A DNA stretch of 64,000 nt from Candidatus Latescibacterota bacterium. GTDB taxonomy: Bacteria > JAAXHH01. Position numbers and translations under genes: made by a program. The notes beneath the pieces are model-generated. The model had not been told where the DNA came from, ran no database searches, and worked only from the letters and a program-made list of their open reading frames with translations. Shown here one piece after another: positions 33,234 to 41,708 of the stretch. The first letter of the stretch is position 1. Every line of letters begins with the position of its first letter. The DNA is taken from positions 1,747,045 to 1,811,044 of the forward strand of contig JAJEAN010000007.1 in assembly GCA_022822725.1 (NCBI GenBank), in the 5' to 3' direction.

Positions 33234-34394
33234 TCACCGGATGTCCAGCAATGCTTCTCCACTCTCTCCATCAAATAGGTGGATCTTCCCCGGGTCGAAG
33301 TAGAGTTCCACATTGTCACCCCGGTCCATCCGGTTTTCCGGCCGGGTACGAACCTTGACGTTACTGCCCCCGACGTCAACCGTCAGAAATAGATCACTGC
33401 CCATGGGCTCGCGCACCACGACCTCCGCGCGACCGACCGACCGAACCTGCGTGCCCGATTGGCCGCCCGTTTCGCTGGCCGTCTCGCTGTCCGAATTTGC
33501 TGTGGACTGCACCTCACCCACCCCTATATCCTCCGCCCGGACGCCCAGGGATACCTCCCGCCCGGCCGATTGGCCCATCCGCTCTACCATGGAAGTCGCC
33601 ATGCCGCACGAAAACCCCTCACCCACCACCCGCCAATCGCCTCCTCCAGTCTGCTCCAGCACACCCTTCAGCAGGTTGATGGGCGGACTCCCCACGAAGC
33701 CGGCCACGAAGGTATTGGCAGGGCTGTCGTAGATGGACTCGGGTGTGCCGATTTGCTGGATCGTCCCCTCCTTCATGACCACGATCCGGTCGGAAAGGAT
33801 GAGCGATTCAGCCTGGTCGTGGGTGACGTAGACGAAGGTCATCTCGAGCTCGCCGTGAAGTCGCTTCAGTTCGGTGCGCATCACGACCCGCAACTGTGCG
33901 TCCAGGTTGGACAGCGGTTCGTCAAGGAGAAACACGCCGGGATTGCGGACGATGGCGCGGGCCAGGGCGACCCGCTGCCGCTGGCCACCACTGAGTGCAC
34001 GGGGCTTTCGGTCCAGCAGGTGCTCGATCTCCATGGTCTTCGCCGCGGCTTGCACCAGTTTCTTCCGATCCTCCGCCGGCACGCCGCGCATCTTTAGACC
34101 GAAGGCCACGTTGTCGAAGACGTGCATGTGGGGATAGAGGGCGTAGGTCTGAAACACCATGGCGATGTCCCGCCGCTCGGGCGGCACGGCCGTGACATTC
34201 CGGTCGTCGAACCACACCTCGCCTGCCGTCGGCGATTCCAGCCCGGCAATCATGTTGAGCAGGGTGGTCTTGCCGCAACCCGAAGGTCCAAGGAGCGTCA
34301 GGAACTCGCGGTCGGCGATGTCGAGAGAGACGTCGTCCACCGCCACCACGTCACCGAAGTGCTTCGTAAGGTTATTCAGTCTGACTCGTGCCAA
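33234..34394 (-). CDS. ABC importer ATPase, MalK/UgpC type
   Basis: This 386-residue ATPase has Walker A LGPSGCGKTT near 34-43, signature LSGGQRQRVALARA near 135-148, Walker B FLLDEPLSNLD and the MalK-type OB/MOP regulatory domain from about 240. FVAGFVGSPPINLLKG is the family linker. It is the last gene of a binding protein, permease, permease, ATPase run and would energise carbohydrate or glycerol-phosphate uptake. A stretch near residues 300-320 (TANSDSETASETGGQSG) is low-complexity. The gap of 86 bases to the MalG-like permease contains a short repeated GGTCA(T/C)CCGGTCACC motif. Confidence 0.92.
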   Translation of the reverse strand: MARVRLNNLTKHFGDVVAVDDVSLDIADREFLTLLGPSGCGKTTLLNMIAGLESPTAGEVWFDDRNVTAVPPERRDIAMVFQTYALYPHMHVFDNVAFGLKMRGVPAEDRKKLVQAAAKTMEIEHLLDRKPRALSGGQRQRVALARAIVRNPGVFLLDEPLSNLDAQLRVVMRTELKRLHGELEMTFVYVTHDQAESLILSDRIVVMKEGTIQQIGTPESIYDSPANTFVAGFVGSPPINLLKGVLEQTGGGDWRVVGEGFSCGMATSMVERMGQSAGREVSLGVRAEDIGVGEVQSTANSDSETASETGGQSGTQVRSVGRAEVVVREPMGSDLFLTVDVGGSNVKVRTRPENRMDRGDNVELYFDPGKIHLFDGESGEALLDIR

Positions 34395-34480
34395 TGAAAT
34401 TGCTCCTCATTTTAACTATGATCCTGCTGCCGTCATCCGGACTGCCGGTCACCCCGTCACCCGATCACCGGAAACGCCGG

Positions 34481-35326
34481 TCATCCGGTCACCGAACCTC
34501 CGATGCCCTGGATGATGAGCCGCTGGAACAGGAAGGACAGGACCAGGGGCAGGAGGATGACCAGCACGCCCCCCGCCGCGATGACGGTGAAAGGCACCTG
34601 CAGTTCCTGGGCGAAGTCCGAGGCCAGCACGGTCACCGGCCGGGAGGCGATGGTTGTCGTGAAAAGCAGGGCGAAGAGGAACTCGCCCCAGGATGCGATG
34701 AAGGCGAAGATGCCCACGGCCACCAGCCCCGGCGTCGTCACGGGCAGGAATACCCGCACGAGCGCACCCAGCGGCGTGCAGCCGTCGACCCGCGCGGCCC
34801 GTTCCAGGTCCAGGGGCACGGTCTGGAAATAGCCCTTCAGGATCCAGATGGTGAAGGGCAGGGTGAAGGTCGTGTGGGACAGGATCACCGACAGGTGCGT
34901 GTCCAGCAGTCCGTAGCTCCGCATGAGCAGGTACATGGGGATCATGATGGCCACGCCGGGTACGCTGCGCGAACCCAGGTAGAAAAGCAGGAGCAGCAGG
35001 TTGCCGCGGAACGGCAGACGCGCCAGGGCGTAGGCCGCCAGGGAACCGCAGGTCAGGTTGAGCAGCATCACCGCCGATCCGATGATCAGGCTGTTGATGA
35101 TGGCCCGGGGGAACTGGCGGGCGATGGCGGCGCCCACGTCCGCCGACTGGCCTTCCACGTCGAAATAGAGGCTGTAATTCCCGATGGTGGGCTCCTCGGG
35201 CCACCAGCGCTGCTGCGTCACTTCCCGTTCGGGCATGAAGCTGACGGCCGCCACCCAGGCGAAGGGCAGGGTCAGGTAGATCACGGCCGCCAGGGCGTAA
35301 ATGTAGAGCGAGGCGCGTCGCCACAT
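34481..35326 (-). CDS. Carbohydrate ABC permease, MalG type
   Basis: This 281-residue inner-membrane permease has six transmembrane helices and the EAA motif in ERAARVDGCTPLGALVRVFLPVTTPG (about 192-217). The N-terminal helix and the FMPEREVTQQRWWPEEPTIGNY segment are typical for MalG/UgpE. It pairs with the MalF-type gene nine bases upstream and precedes the ATPase. Confidence 0.93.
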   Translation of the reverse strand: MWRRASLYIYALAAVIYLTLPFAWVAAVSFMPEREVTQQRWWPEEPTIGNYSLYFDVEGQSADVGAAIARQFPRAIINSLIIGSAVMLLNLTCGSLAAYALARLPFRGNLLLLLFYLGSRSVPGVAIMIPMYLLMRSYGLLDTHLSVILSHTTFTLPFTIWILKGYFQTVPLDLERAARVDGCTPLGALVRVFLPVTTPGLVAVGIFAFIASWGEFLFALLFTTTIASRPVTVLASDFAQELQVPFTVIAAGGVLVILLPLVLSFLFQRLIIQGIGGSVTG

Positions 35327-35335
35327 GATGGTCCC

Positions 35336-36265
35336 CTATCCCTGTACGAGTCCGCGGCGGTACAGCAGCCGGATGTATATGATGGCCAGGGTCATGGTTA
35401 TCAGCGTAATCAGGTAGGAATAGGCGTTCGCCCCACCGAAATCAAGCCGGGCGAAGGCTTCCTTGTAGGTCTGCCAGGCGATCACATGCGTGGCGTCTCC
35501 GGGGCCGCCGCCCGTGAGCGCGTAGATCAGGTCGAAGGCCCGGAAGCCGTTCATCGTCTCGAAGATGGCCACGACGAGCACGGCGTGGTAGAGCCAGGGC
35601 AGGGTAATGAACCGGAAGCGGTTCCACGACGTGGCCCCGTCCACACGGGCGGCCCGGTACTGCTCGGTGGGTATGGCCTGGATGGCCGCCAGGAAGATGA
35701 TGCAGGCGAAAGGCACGCTGCGCCACACGTGGGCGCCGATGGCGGCGTTCAGCGCGACGAAGGGCGAGGCCATGCCTGTATATACAATGTTGATACCAAA
35801 GAGGTAGTTGACGGCGGCGACCGAGTCCTCCAGCATGGCGTTGAAGGCGCCGTAGTCACCAAGCAGACCCACCCACATGAGGCCGTTGACCACGCCCGGT
35901 ATGGCCCAGGGGATGAGCAGCAGGGCCCGCACCACGCCGCGTCCGCGGAAGGATTCGTGGAGCAGCAGGGCGATGGCCATGGCGATCACGATGACCAGCA
36001 GCACGGCCATGAAGGTGAAGTACAGCGAGATCCACAGGGCGTTCCAGAACTCGGAACTCGCCAGGATGGTCGCGTAGTTCTCCAGGCCGTGGAAGTACAC
36101 CTGGTCGGGCCGCCGCAGGTTGTACCGGTGCAGGCTCATCCAGAAGGAGATGCCGATGGGGTAGGCAATGAAGGCAAGGAGCAGGATCACCGCCGGCAGG
36201 TTCAGCAGCAGGGGGAGGAGATCCCGCGTCCGCGACATGAGATGGAAGGGTCTCAATACGGTCAT
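35336..36265 (-). CDS. Carbohydrate ABC permease, MalF type
   Basis: This 309-residue permease has six predicted helices (LPAVILLLAFIAYPIGISFWMSL first) and an EAA-like loop YRAARVDGATSWNRFRFITLPWL (about 213-235). It forms the heterodimeric channel with the MalG-type protein. The start lies 84 bases after the binding-protein stop; that gap is made of a 37-bp repeat that copies the 3' end of the binding-protein gene. Confidence 0.93.
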   Translation of the reverse strand: MTVLRPFHLMSRTRDLLPLLLNLPAVILLLAFIAYPIGISFWMSLHRYNLRRPDQVYFHGLENYATILASSEFWNALWISLYFTFMAVLLVIVIAMAIALLLHESFRGRGVVRALLLIPWAIPGVVNGLMWVGLLGDYGAFNAMLEDSVAAVNYLFGINIVYTGMASPFVALNAAIGAHVWRSVPFACIIFLAAIQAIPTEQYRAARVDGATSWNRFRFITLPWLYHAVLVVAIFETMNGFRAFDLIYALTGGGPGDATHVIAWQTYKEAFARLDFGGANAYSYLITLITMTLAIIYIRLLYRRGLVQG

Positions 36266-36276
36266 ATCTGCGTGTT

Positions 36277-36387
36277 CAGCTCCATTGCGCGTTCAACTGG
36301 CGGCAGCGCAACTCAGCTCCATTCGGCGATCAGCTGGCGGCAGCGCAACTCAGCTCCATTCCGCGATCAGCTGGCGGCAGCGCCGCG
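36277..36387. repeat. 37-bp tandem repeat across the 3' end of the binding-protein gene
   Basis: Units starting CAGCTCCATT lie at 36277, 36314 and 36351. The last covers the C-terminal codons and stop of the solute-binding protein; the others extend into the gap before the MalF-type permease. Confidence 0.92.
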
Positions 36388-37720
36388 CGATCCGGGCGAG
36401 GCCGTCGCGGGGGGACTGCTGCCCCAGGAGGACCTTCTGGATCTCCGGCTGGTAGTAGATCTTGAAATCGGGGAACCACGGCGCCTTGATGTTCTCCCTA
36501 GGCCGGACGTGCCGGGCCTGTTCCCGAATCTTGTCGATCTCGCCCCACTGCTCGGTCTGGGCGACCACGTCCGGATCGTCCAGCAGCGACCGGTAGGCGA
36601 ATCCCAGTCCCCGCAGCCGGAACCAGCGCCGCGCCGTGTAGTATTCTCCGGCGGCGTCCTTCGCGCCCAGGAACTTCATCAGGGCCCACGCGTCCTGCAT
36701 CCGATCTTCCCGACACCGCGACGTCAGGCTGTACATGCGCGTCCATCCCAGCGTGCCGTTCTGCTCCGGCGAGATCGAAGGCACCGGCGCCATGCGGTAC
36801 ACCTTCGCGTGCAGCGCGTCGGACCCGCTCCGCTTCAATTCTTCGTCCGCGGCGACCGAATTCCGGCGGTTGTTGGCGTACTCCAGGTCGTACTTGTTGA
36901 GAATGCCGTACACCTGGCGGCCGCCGGCGACATGATCCCGCATCTGTCCCACGGTCAGCGAGGAAGGCGAGATGATGCGGTGCCGGTTGATCCCGTCTGT
37001 GAGCCATTGGAGCACGGTTTCGGCCCGGCGGCCTTCATCATCGGGAAACGTGGGGTTGAGGTCGTCGTCGAACAGCGAAATCTCGCTCGCGTAATTCAAG
37101 GTCCACCAGTCGGCGAACCCGAGTACGCTCTGCCGGAAGTTCAGCATAATCGGATACTCGATGACGTCCCCGTCCGGCGTGCGGATCCGGGCTTCCCGGA
37201 CCTTGATGGCCTGTTCGGTCAACTCGTCAAGCGTCCGTGCCGGCGCGTCGAAACCCGCCGCCTCCAGCATGGCCGCGTTGTAGATCCAGATGTTGAAGTC
37301 GGTGTAGTACGGCAGCCCGTAGCGTTTGCCGCCGTAGGTCATGGACGAGAGGTTATAGGAGAAGAGATCCGCGGTCGTCGCCGACGTGTCTGGATCGGCG
37401 GCCAGGAGATCGTCGCAGGGACGCAGCCAGCCGGCTTCGACCCATTCTGCGAAGTCGTCGTCCCGGACGTAGCAGCACTCCATGGGCGCCCCGCCCACGT
37501 GCAGCGCCACCATCTTGTCGTGGTAGTTGCCCGACACCGCATTGTAGTCCACCCGAATGCCGGTCTGCCGCTCGAAGTAGTCGAGGTTCTCCCGGACCAG
37601 GTCGGGTTCATACACCCATCCCTTGAAGATGACGCCGGGCGAGGGCGCCGGATTGCAGCCGGCCGCCAGGCCCAGGCCCGCGGCGGTCGACGACTTCAGG
37701 AATGCGCGGCGCGTCATCAT
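36350..37720 (-). CDS. Tat-type extracellular solute-binding lipoprotein
   Basis: The ATG at 37720 overlaps the MORN-gene stop (ATGA) and gives 456 residues; a Met two codons earlier is also possible. The N-terminus MMTRRAFLKSSTAAGLGLAAGC contains a twin-arginine RRxFLK motif and a lipobox ending at Cys22, so a folded lipoprotein exported by Tat is predicted. The mature part is a family 1 carbohydrate-binding protein (WVYEPDLVRENLDYFERQTGIRV, GLPYYTDFNIWIYNAAMLEAAGFDAPARTLDEL). It begins the transport part of the operon and would feed the MalF/MalG/MalK-type proteins. The sugar is not known. Confidence 0.88.
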   Translation of the reverse strand: MMTRRAFLKSSTAAGLGLAAGCNPAPSPGVIFKGWVYEPDLVRENLDYFERQTGIRVDYNAVSGNYHDKMVALHVGGAPMECCYVRDDDFAEWVEAGWLRPCDDLLAADPDTSATTADLFSYNLSSMTYGGKRYGLPYYTDFNIWIYNAAMLEAAGFDAPARTLDELTEQAIKVREARIRTPDGDVIEYPIMLNFRQSVLGFADWWTLNYASEISLFDDDLNPTFPDDEGRRAETVLQWLTDGINRHRIISPSSLTVGQMRDHVAGGRQVYGILNKYDLEYANNRRNSVAADEELKRSGSDALHAKVYRMAPVPSISPEQNGTLGWTRMYSLTSRCREDRMQDAWALMKFLGAKDAAGEYYTARRWFRLRGLGFAYRSLLDDPDVVAQTEQWGEIDKIREQARHVRPRENIKAPWFPDFKIYYQPEIQKVLLGQQSPRDGLARIARRCRQLIAEWS

Positions 37721-38169
37721 GCGCATGCCGGACACCGGTCCGTACCGAGATCGTGGATGGGATCGCCGCAGATGGAGCACGGTCCAAGGGGATGTTCATC
37801 GGGCCGGGTGCGGGTGCCGTGCTTGTATTCAATGGTCCGCCAGACCGTCTCGCCATCCTTCGCCGAGTAGCACAGCCACCGGCCTTCCTTCTTGCCGTCG
37901 TAGGACTTGCCCACATGGGGACCGTAATCGCCTTCCCACTGTTTGGTCCCGTTCTCGTGCCAGCAGGTGTACCAGCCCTCGTTGAGGCCGTTCTTGAACC
38001 TACCCTCGCTCTTCTTATTGCCGTTGCTGTAATACTGGATCCAGTTCCCATCCTTTACGCCCATCTCGTAATTGCCTTCGCTGCGCTTGTTCCCGTTGGC
38101 GAAGTAGGTGATCCAGTAGCCGTGCTTTTTCCCGTTTACGGTTTTGCCTTCGGTAAGGGCCATGGTCAT
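37717..38169 (-). CDS. MORN-repeat (YwqK-type) protein with zinc-ribbon tail
   Basis: The ATG at 38169 (MTMALTEGKTVNGKKHGYW), preceded by AGGATGCA, gives 150 residues. Four to five MORN-like units (GYWITYFANGNKRSEGNY, GNWIQYYSNGNKKSEGRF, GWYTCWHENGTKQWEGDY, GRWLCYSAKDG) are followed by a C-terminal CxxC-x10-CxxC zinc ribbon (CSICGDP...CPACA). The stop overlaps the start of the Tat-lipoprotein gene, so the two are translationally coupled. Why a MORN/zinc-ribbon protein leads a sugar-import operon is unknown. Confidence 0.82.
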   Translation of the reverse strand: MTMALTEGKTVNGKKHGYWITYFANGNKRSEGNYEMGVKDGNWIQYYSNGNKKSEGRFKNGLNEGWYTCWHENGTKQWEGDYGPHVGKSYDGKKEGRWLCYSAKDGETVWRTIEYKHGTRTRPDEHPLGPCSICGDPIHDLGTDRCPACA

Positions 38170-38197
38170 TGCATCCTGTGATGGGCAGGCCGCGTAG

Positions 38198-38267
38198 GGG
38201 CACGCCGCGTACGAGCAAACCGCGCCGCGTATGGGCACGCCGCGTACGAGCAAACCGCGCCGCACAA
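38198..38267. repeat. 35-bp tandem repeat, two copies
   Basis: A unit starting GGGCACGCCGCGTACGAGC lies at 38198 and 38233, upstream of the MORN gene, with a degenerate partial copy before it. Confidence 0.8.
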
Positions 38268-38419
38268 GTTACATCTCTACTATAACCGGTCTGATTTCCT
38301 GTCTAATGGATAAGCCTTGCGATGTGCAATGCCCCATGTTATTAAGAATACGGTTCCTGTTCAAGACCTTCTTGTGACGCGCTAAAAACTCAGACCGGCA
38401 GAAGCCAGGGGATGCCACC

Positions 38420-39208
38420 ATGCTGACAGAAGACCAGATACATCATTTCCGGGTGTTCGGGTTCATCGTGCTCCGGCAGGCTTTCGATGCAGGGGAGATC
38501 GACGCGCTCGGCCGGTACGCCGACGAGATATGGACGGCGGAACTGGGGCACACGCCCGACGCCGAAGAGCATGTCTCCATAGCGCCTTTTCTCGAACTGC
38601 GTCCCGACACCCTTGCGCTGATCGAGGACGACCGGATCTACACCCCCATGGTGCAGTTGCTGGGACAGGACATGATCTGGTCCGGATCGGAAGGGGTGCA
38701 GGGCACCATGACCCGGCGTTCCTACCATCACTGGCACGCGGATCGCCCCGGTCCGCAGGAACTCGGCTACCTGCGCATCAAGATCATGATGTACCTGGAC
38801 CCAATGCGGAAGGACGGGGGCGCCCTGCGCGTCATCCCCGGGTCACACCGGTCGCCGTTCCACGAGGAGCTCGCGCCGTTCCAGCAGCGACACGGACTCG
38901 ATGACCCGGCGTTCTTTGGCTCTCCCGGCAGCGAGGTACCCTGTCACGCCGTGGAGACGGACCCGGGAGATGCGTTGGTCTTTAACCAGAGTCTCTATCA
39001 CGCCGTATACGGCAAGGCCGGCCGCCGGCGTTACATCGCGCTGAAATACGCGGCCCGGCCCACCTCGGACGCCCACCTGGTATCCATCAAGCGGTTTAGC
39101 CCCTACACGTTGACGCCCCACGAACGTATCGTACAGTCCGACAGTCCGCGCCTGCGGGGCATGGTCGAAGGAATGGATGATCTGAGGGCCAGCGCGCAAG
39201 CGCTTTGA
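38420..39208 (+). CDS. Phytanoyl-CoA dioxygenase (PhyH) family protein
   Basis: This 262-residue Fe(II)/2-oxoglutarate-dependent oxygenase of the double-stranded beta-helix type has the facial triad visible as His106 and Asp108 (HWHADRPG) and His194 (SLYHAVYG). Arg203/Arg204 are candidates for 2-oxoglutarate binding. LTEDQIHHFRVFGFIVLRQAF is the usual N-terminal helix. PhyH relatives hydroxylate small organic molecules; the substrate is unassignable. A second PhyH gene lies at 42037-42864. Lineages rich in PhyH genes are typical among uncultivated marine bacteria. Confidence 0.88.
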   Translation: MLTEDQIHHFRVFGFIVLRQAFDAGEIDALGRYADEIWTAELGHTPDAEEHVSIAPFLELRPDTLALIEDDRIYTPMVQLLGQDMIWSGSEGVQGTMTRRSYHHWHADRPGPQELGYLRIKIMMYLDPMRKDGGALRVIPGSHRSPFHEELAPFQQRHGLDDPAFFGSPGSEVPCHAVETDPGDALVFNQSLYHAVYGKAGRRRYIALKYAARPTSDAHLVSIKRFSPYTLTPHERIVQSDSPRLRGMVEGMDDLRASAQAL

Positions 39209-39255
39209 ACCCATTACGTCCGAATGGTCTGGCCAACAAAACTGGGAAATTCAGC

Positions 39256-39810
39256 ATGTCTGATCCACTGCCGTGGTTTATCGTCTCGCTTTCTGTCTTA
39301 GCCTGGTCCTGCGGTAATCCGGTTTCAGAGCCTGATCCCGTCCGGTCGCCCATTACTAGTAACCACCCACCGCCGAACCCTGTTCCGTACGTGGGTGCGA
39401 ATGATGATCCACCGATCGAGGTGGTACTCACAATTACCAAGAGAAGCCTCGACGGATTCCCTTTCGTGGATTGGGGTTTTCGCAACCAGATGGATCAACC
39501 CATCATCATGGTCCTGCTGGATTTTCAATGCAATTCAGCCAGTGACGGATTTACGGGCTGGAGCGCTGCCGTCGAGGAAGAGAAAGGTTACCAATACGTA
39601 ATCGACCCCATTGTACCGGGCGGGATGTGGGTCTATCGTGATTTCCTGGTGGGTGACCCGCACAGAAATTCCCTGTTGCTGTTCAGCGACTGCGAGAACC
39701 GAAAGTTGGAATTGTTCGTCATATGGACCGATGATGAAGAACGGCCGTACATGGAAGGCGAGGTCTATCAACCGAACACACACGTGCGGTTCGTGGACCA
39801 GGGGGGTTGA
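39256..39810 (+). CDS. Hypothetical lipoprotein
   Basis: This 184-residue protein starts at MSDPLPWFIVSLSVLAWSC, where the lipobox VLAWSC places Cys19 as the lipid attachment site. The mature domain after a Pro-rich linker (SEPDPVRSPITSNHPPPNPVPY) is a small all-beta fold (IEVVLTITKRSLDGFPFVDWGF, PGGMWVYRDFLVGDPHRNSLLLFSDCEN). I do not recognise the family. It stands alone before a bidirectional terminator and is convergent with glnK. Confidence 0.6.
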   Translation: MSDPLPWFIVSLSVLAWSCGNPVSEPDPVRSPITSNHPPPNPVPYVGANDDPPIEVVLTITKRSLDGFPFVDWGFRNQMDQPIIMVLLDFQCNSASDGFTGWSAAVEEEKGYQYVIDPIVPGGMWVYRDFLVGDPHRNSLLLFSDCENRKLELFVIWTDDEERPYMEGEVYQPNTHVRFVDQGG

Positions 39811-39879
39811 GTCGGCCGTTGGCTGGAAACCGCCGGCTACTGGCCGAAGTATCGCCGGCCCGAAGCCAGTAAAAAGAAA

Positions 39880-39918
39880 ACCGCCGGCCTGAAGCGCCTT
39901 CGGACCGGCGGTCTTTTA
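39880..39918. terminator. Bidirectional intrinsic terminator
   Basis: ACCGCCGG (39880-39887) pairs with CCGGCGGT (39905-39912), and an inner CTGAAG/CTTCGG pairing extends the stem. TTTTATT follows on the plus strand and an A-rich run precedes it, so it can end both the lipoprotein gene and the convergent amt-glnK transcript. Confidence 0.88.
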
Positions 39919-39974
39919 TTGCACACATCTCACTGCTCGACATCACTTCCCTACACAATAACCAGAACGCTCCA

Positions 39975-40319
39975 CTACACCGCTTCCTCGCCCCGTTCCC
40001 CGCTGCTGATGCGGACGCTCTCTTCCACGGGAACGACGAAGATCTTTCCGTCTCCCGTCCGGTCGCCTCCGGACTGGGCAGCCTTCCAGATCACCTCGAC
40101 GATCTCGTCCTTCTGATCATTGGTGACGGCTATTTCCATGCGGATCTTGGCCGCGAGGGGGATATCGACTTCCTGCCCCCGGTAGAGACCTCTGCGGTGT
40201 GCGGTGCGGCCATGCCCCGACACCCTGGACAGGGTCATGCCGGGGATGCCTTTCTCGACGAGCGCGTTTCTGACGTCGTCGAGTTTCTCCGGTCTGATGA
40301 TGGCTATGATCAGTTTCAT
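39975..40319 (-). CDS. glnK: P-II family nitrogen regulator (GlnK-like)
   Basis: This 114-residue trimeric signal protein binds ATP/ADP and 2-oxoglutarate and controls its cognate ammonium channel. The N-terminus MKLIIAIIRPEKLDDVRNAL and the GDGKIFVVPVEESVRISSGERGEEA tail with the B- and C-loops are canonical. The T-loop reads GLYRGQEVDIPLAAK: residue 51, the uridylylated Tyr of enteric PII, is Val here. Control by uridylylation is therefore unlikely; direct nucleotide and 2-oxoglutarate sensing is expected. It lies 87 bases downstream of amt on the same strand. Confidence 0.95.
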   Translation of the reverse strand: MKLIIAIIRPEKLDDVRNALVEKGIPGMTLSRVSGHGRTAHRRGLYRGQEVDIPLAAKIRMEIAVTNDQKDEIVEVIWKAAQSGGDRTGDGKIFVVPVEESVRISSGERGEEAV

Positions 40320-40406
40320 GGGTCTGACGTCTCCTGAAGTAATAGTCCTTTAGGTAGAATCGGGCCGATTCGAACTGCCCGTGCACTGCGCTGATTCCGA
40401 GGCCGA

Positions 40407-41708
40407 CTACAGGTGAGTCAGACCGTAACCATCCTCTCCGTGCTGGGAGTGGTCCAGGCCGACCTGCTGCTCATCTTCCGTGGCGCGCAGCCCGATCGTA
40501 CGGTCGATCAACCAGACGAGTACGCCCGTTCCGACGGCCGACAACGCGATGGCGATGACCACGCCCTTGATCTGGATCAGGAACTGGGACCATCCGCCGA
40601 CGTCGGTGGCGACCAGGCCGACCAGCAAGGCGCCGAACATCCCGCCGACACCGTGAATGGCGAAGACGTCGAGCGTATCGTCATAACCAAGCTTGCCCTT
40701 GAGCTGCACCATCAGGAAGCAGACCACCGCGGCGCCGAAGCCGAATACCAGGGCCCAGGCCGGCGTCACGCTGCCCGCGGCCGGCGTGATGGCGACCAGG
40801 CCGGCCAGAATGCCGGAGACGATACCGAGACTCGAGGCCTTGCCGTGATGTATGAGCTCCGTAACAATCCAGCCTACCGCTCCGGCCGCAGCGGAGATCT
40901 GGGTCACCGTCAGCGCCTGGACGGCCGTTTCACCCGCCGACACGGCCGAACCGGCATTGAAGCCGAACCAGCCGATCCAGAGCAGGCCCGCGCCGATGAG
41001 CGTCATGGTCAGGTTGTTGGGCTTCATGGCCCGCAAGGGATAGCCGATACGGGGGCCGAGGACCATGGCGGCCACCAGGCCCGCCACGCCGGAGGATATG
41101 TGCACCACCGTGCCGCCGGCGAAGTCGATGGCGCCGTCCTTGAAGAGCATGCCGTCGGCGTTCCACACCATGTAGCACAGGGGTTCATACACCACGAAAC
41201 CCCAGAGCAGGATCAACAGGCAGTAGGCGCCGAACTTCACGCGTTCGGCAATGGCCCCGGCGATCAGGGCGGGGGTGATGATGGCGAACATGCCCTGGAA
41301 CATGGCGAACAGGTACGTGGGGATGTTCGTCCCGTCCCAGATGGTACCGGGATCGACGCCGCCAAGCAGGAAGTAGTCGGAACTCCAGCCGAGGACGCCC
41401 GGAATGATGACGCTCGTGCCGAAAGCGAGGGCGAATCCGAAGATCACCCACTGCACGCCCATGATGCCCATGGCCGCGAAGCTGTGCATCATGGTGCCCA
41501 GCACGTTCCGGGTGCGCGTGAGCCCGCCGTAGAACATGGCCAGGCCGGGCAGCATGAGCAGTACCAGGGCGCAGCTGACAAGCATCCAGGCGGTATCCCC
41601 GGAGTTCAGCACGGCCGCCGGGGCCGCCGCCTCTTCCTGCGCGTAGGCCGCGCCGGGAACCACAAGCGCCAGGCACGCGGTGATACGTAATATGCCGCTA
41701 AGGGACAT
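40407..41708 (-). CDS. amt: Ammonium transporter
   Basis: This 433-residue AmtB/Mep/Rh channel has a cleavable signal peptide (about 1-23, ending AYA-QE) and eleven transmembrane helices. The segments TAWMLVSCALVLLMLPGLAMFYGGLTRTRNVLGTMM, DFAGGTVVHISSGVAGL and FAIHGVGGMFGALLVGL carry the conserved features. The twin-His pore residues are in VVHISS and AIHGVGG. It forms an operon with glnK (order amt-glnK), the classic nitrogen-limitation unit. GGGAGG lies seven bases before the ATG, and the leader contains two interleaved inverted repeats. Confidence 0.96.
   Translation of the reverse strand: MSLSGILRITACLALVVPGAAYAQEEAAAPAAVLNSGDTAWMLVSCALVLLMLPGLAMFYGGLTRTRNVLGTMMHSFAAMGIMGVQWVIFGFALAFGTSVIIPGVLGWSSDYFLLGGVDPGTIWDGTNIPTYLFAMFQGMFAIITPALIAGAIAERVKFGAYCLLILLWGFVVYEPLCYMVWNADGMLFKDGAIDFAGGTVVHISSGVAGLVAAMVLGPRIGYPLRAMKPNNLTMTLIGAGLLWIGWFGFNAGSAVSAGETAVQALTVTQISAAAGAVGWIVTELIHHGKASSLGIVSGILAGLVAITPAAGSVTPAWALVFGFGAAVVCFLMVQLKGKLGYDDTLDVFAIHGVGGMFGALLVGLVATDVGGWSQFLIQIKGVVIAIALSAVGTGVLVWLIDRTIGLRATEDEQQVGLDHSQHGEDGYGLTHL

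Noticed and set aside
34388-37870. 1160-codon plus-strand open frame
   Set aside because: It is the complement of the ABC operon genes, whose proteins have full domains and motifs. High GC keeps antisense frames open; the product is low-complexity Gly/Asp/His/Gln-rich.
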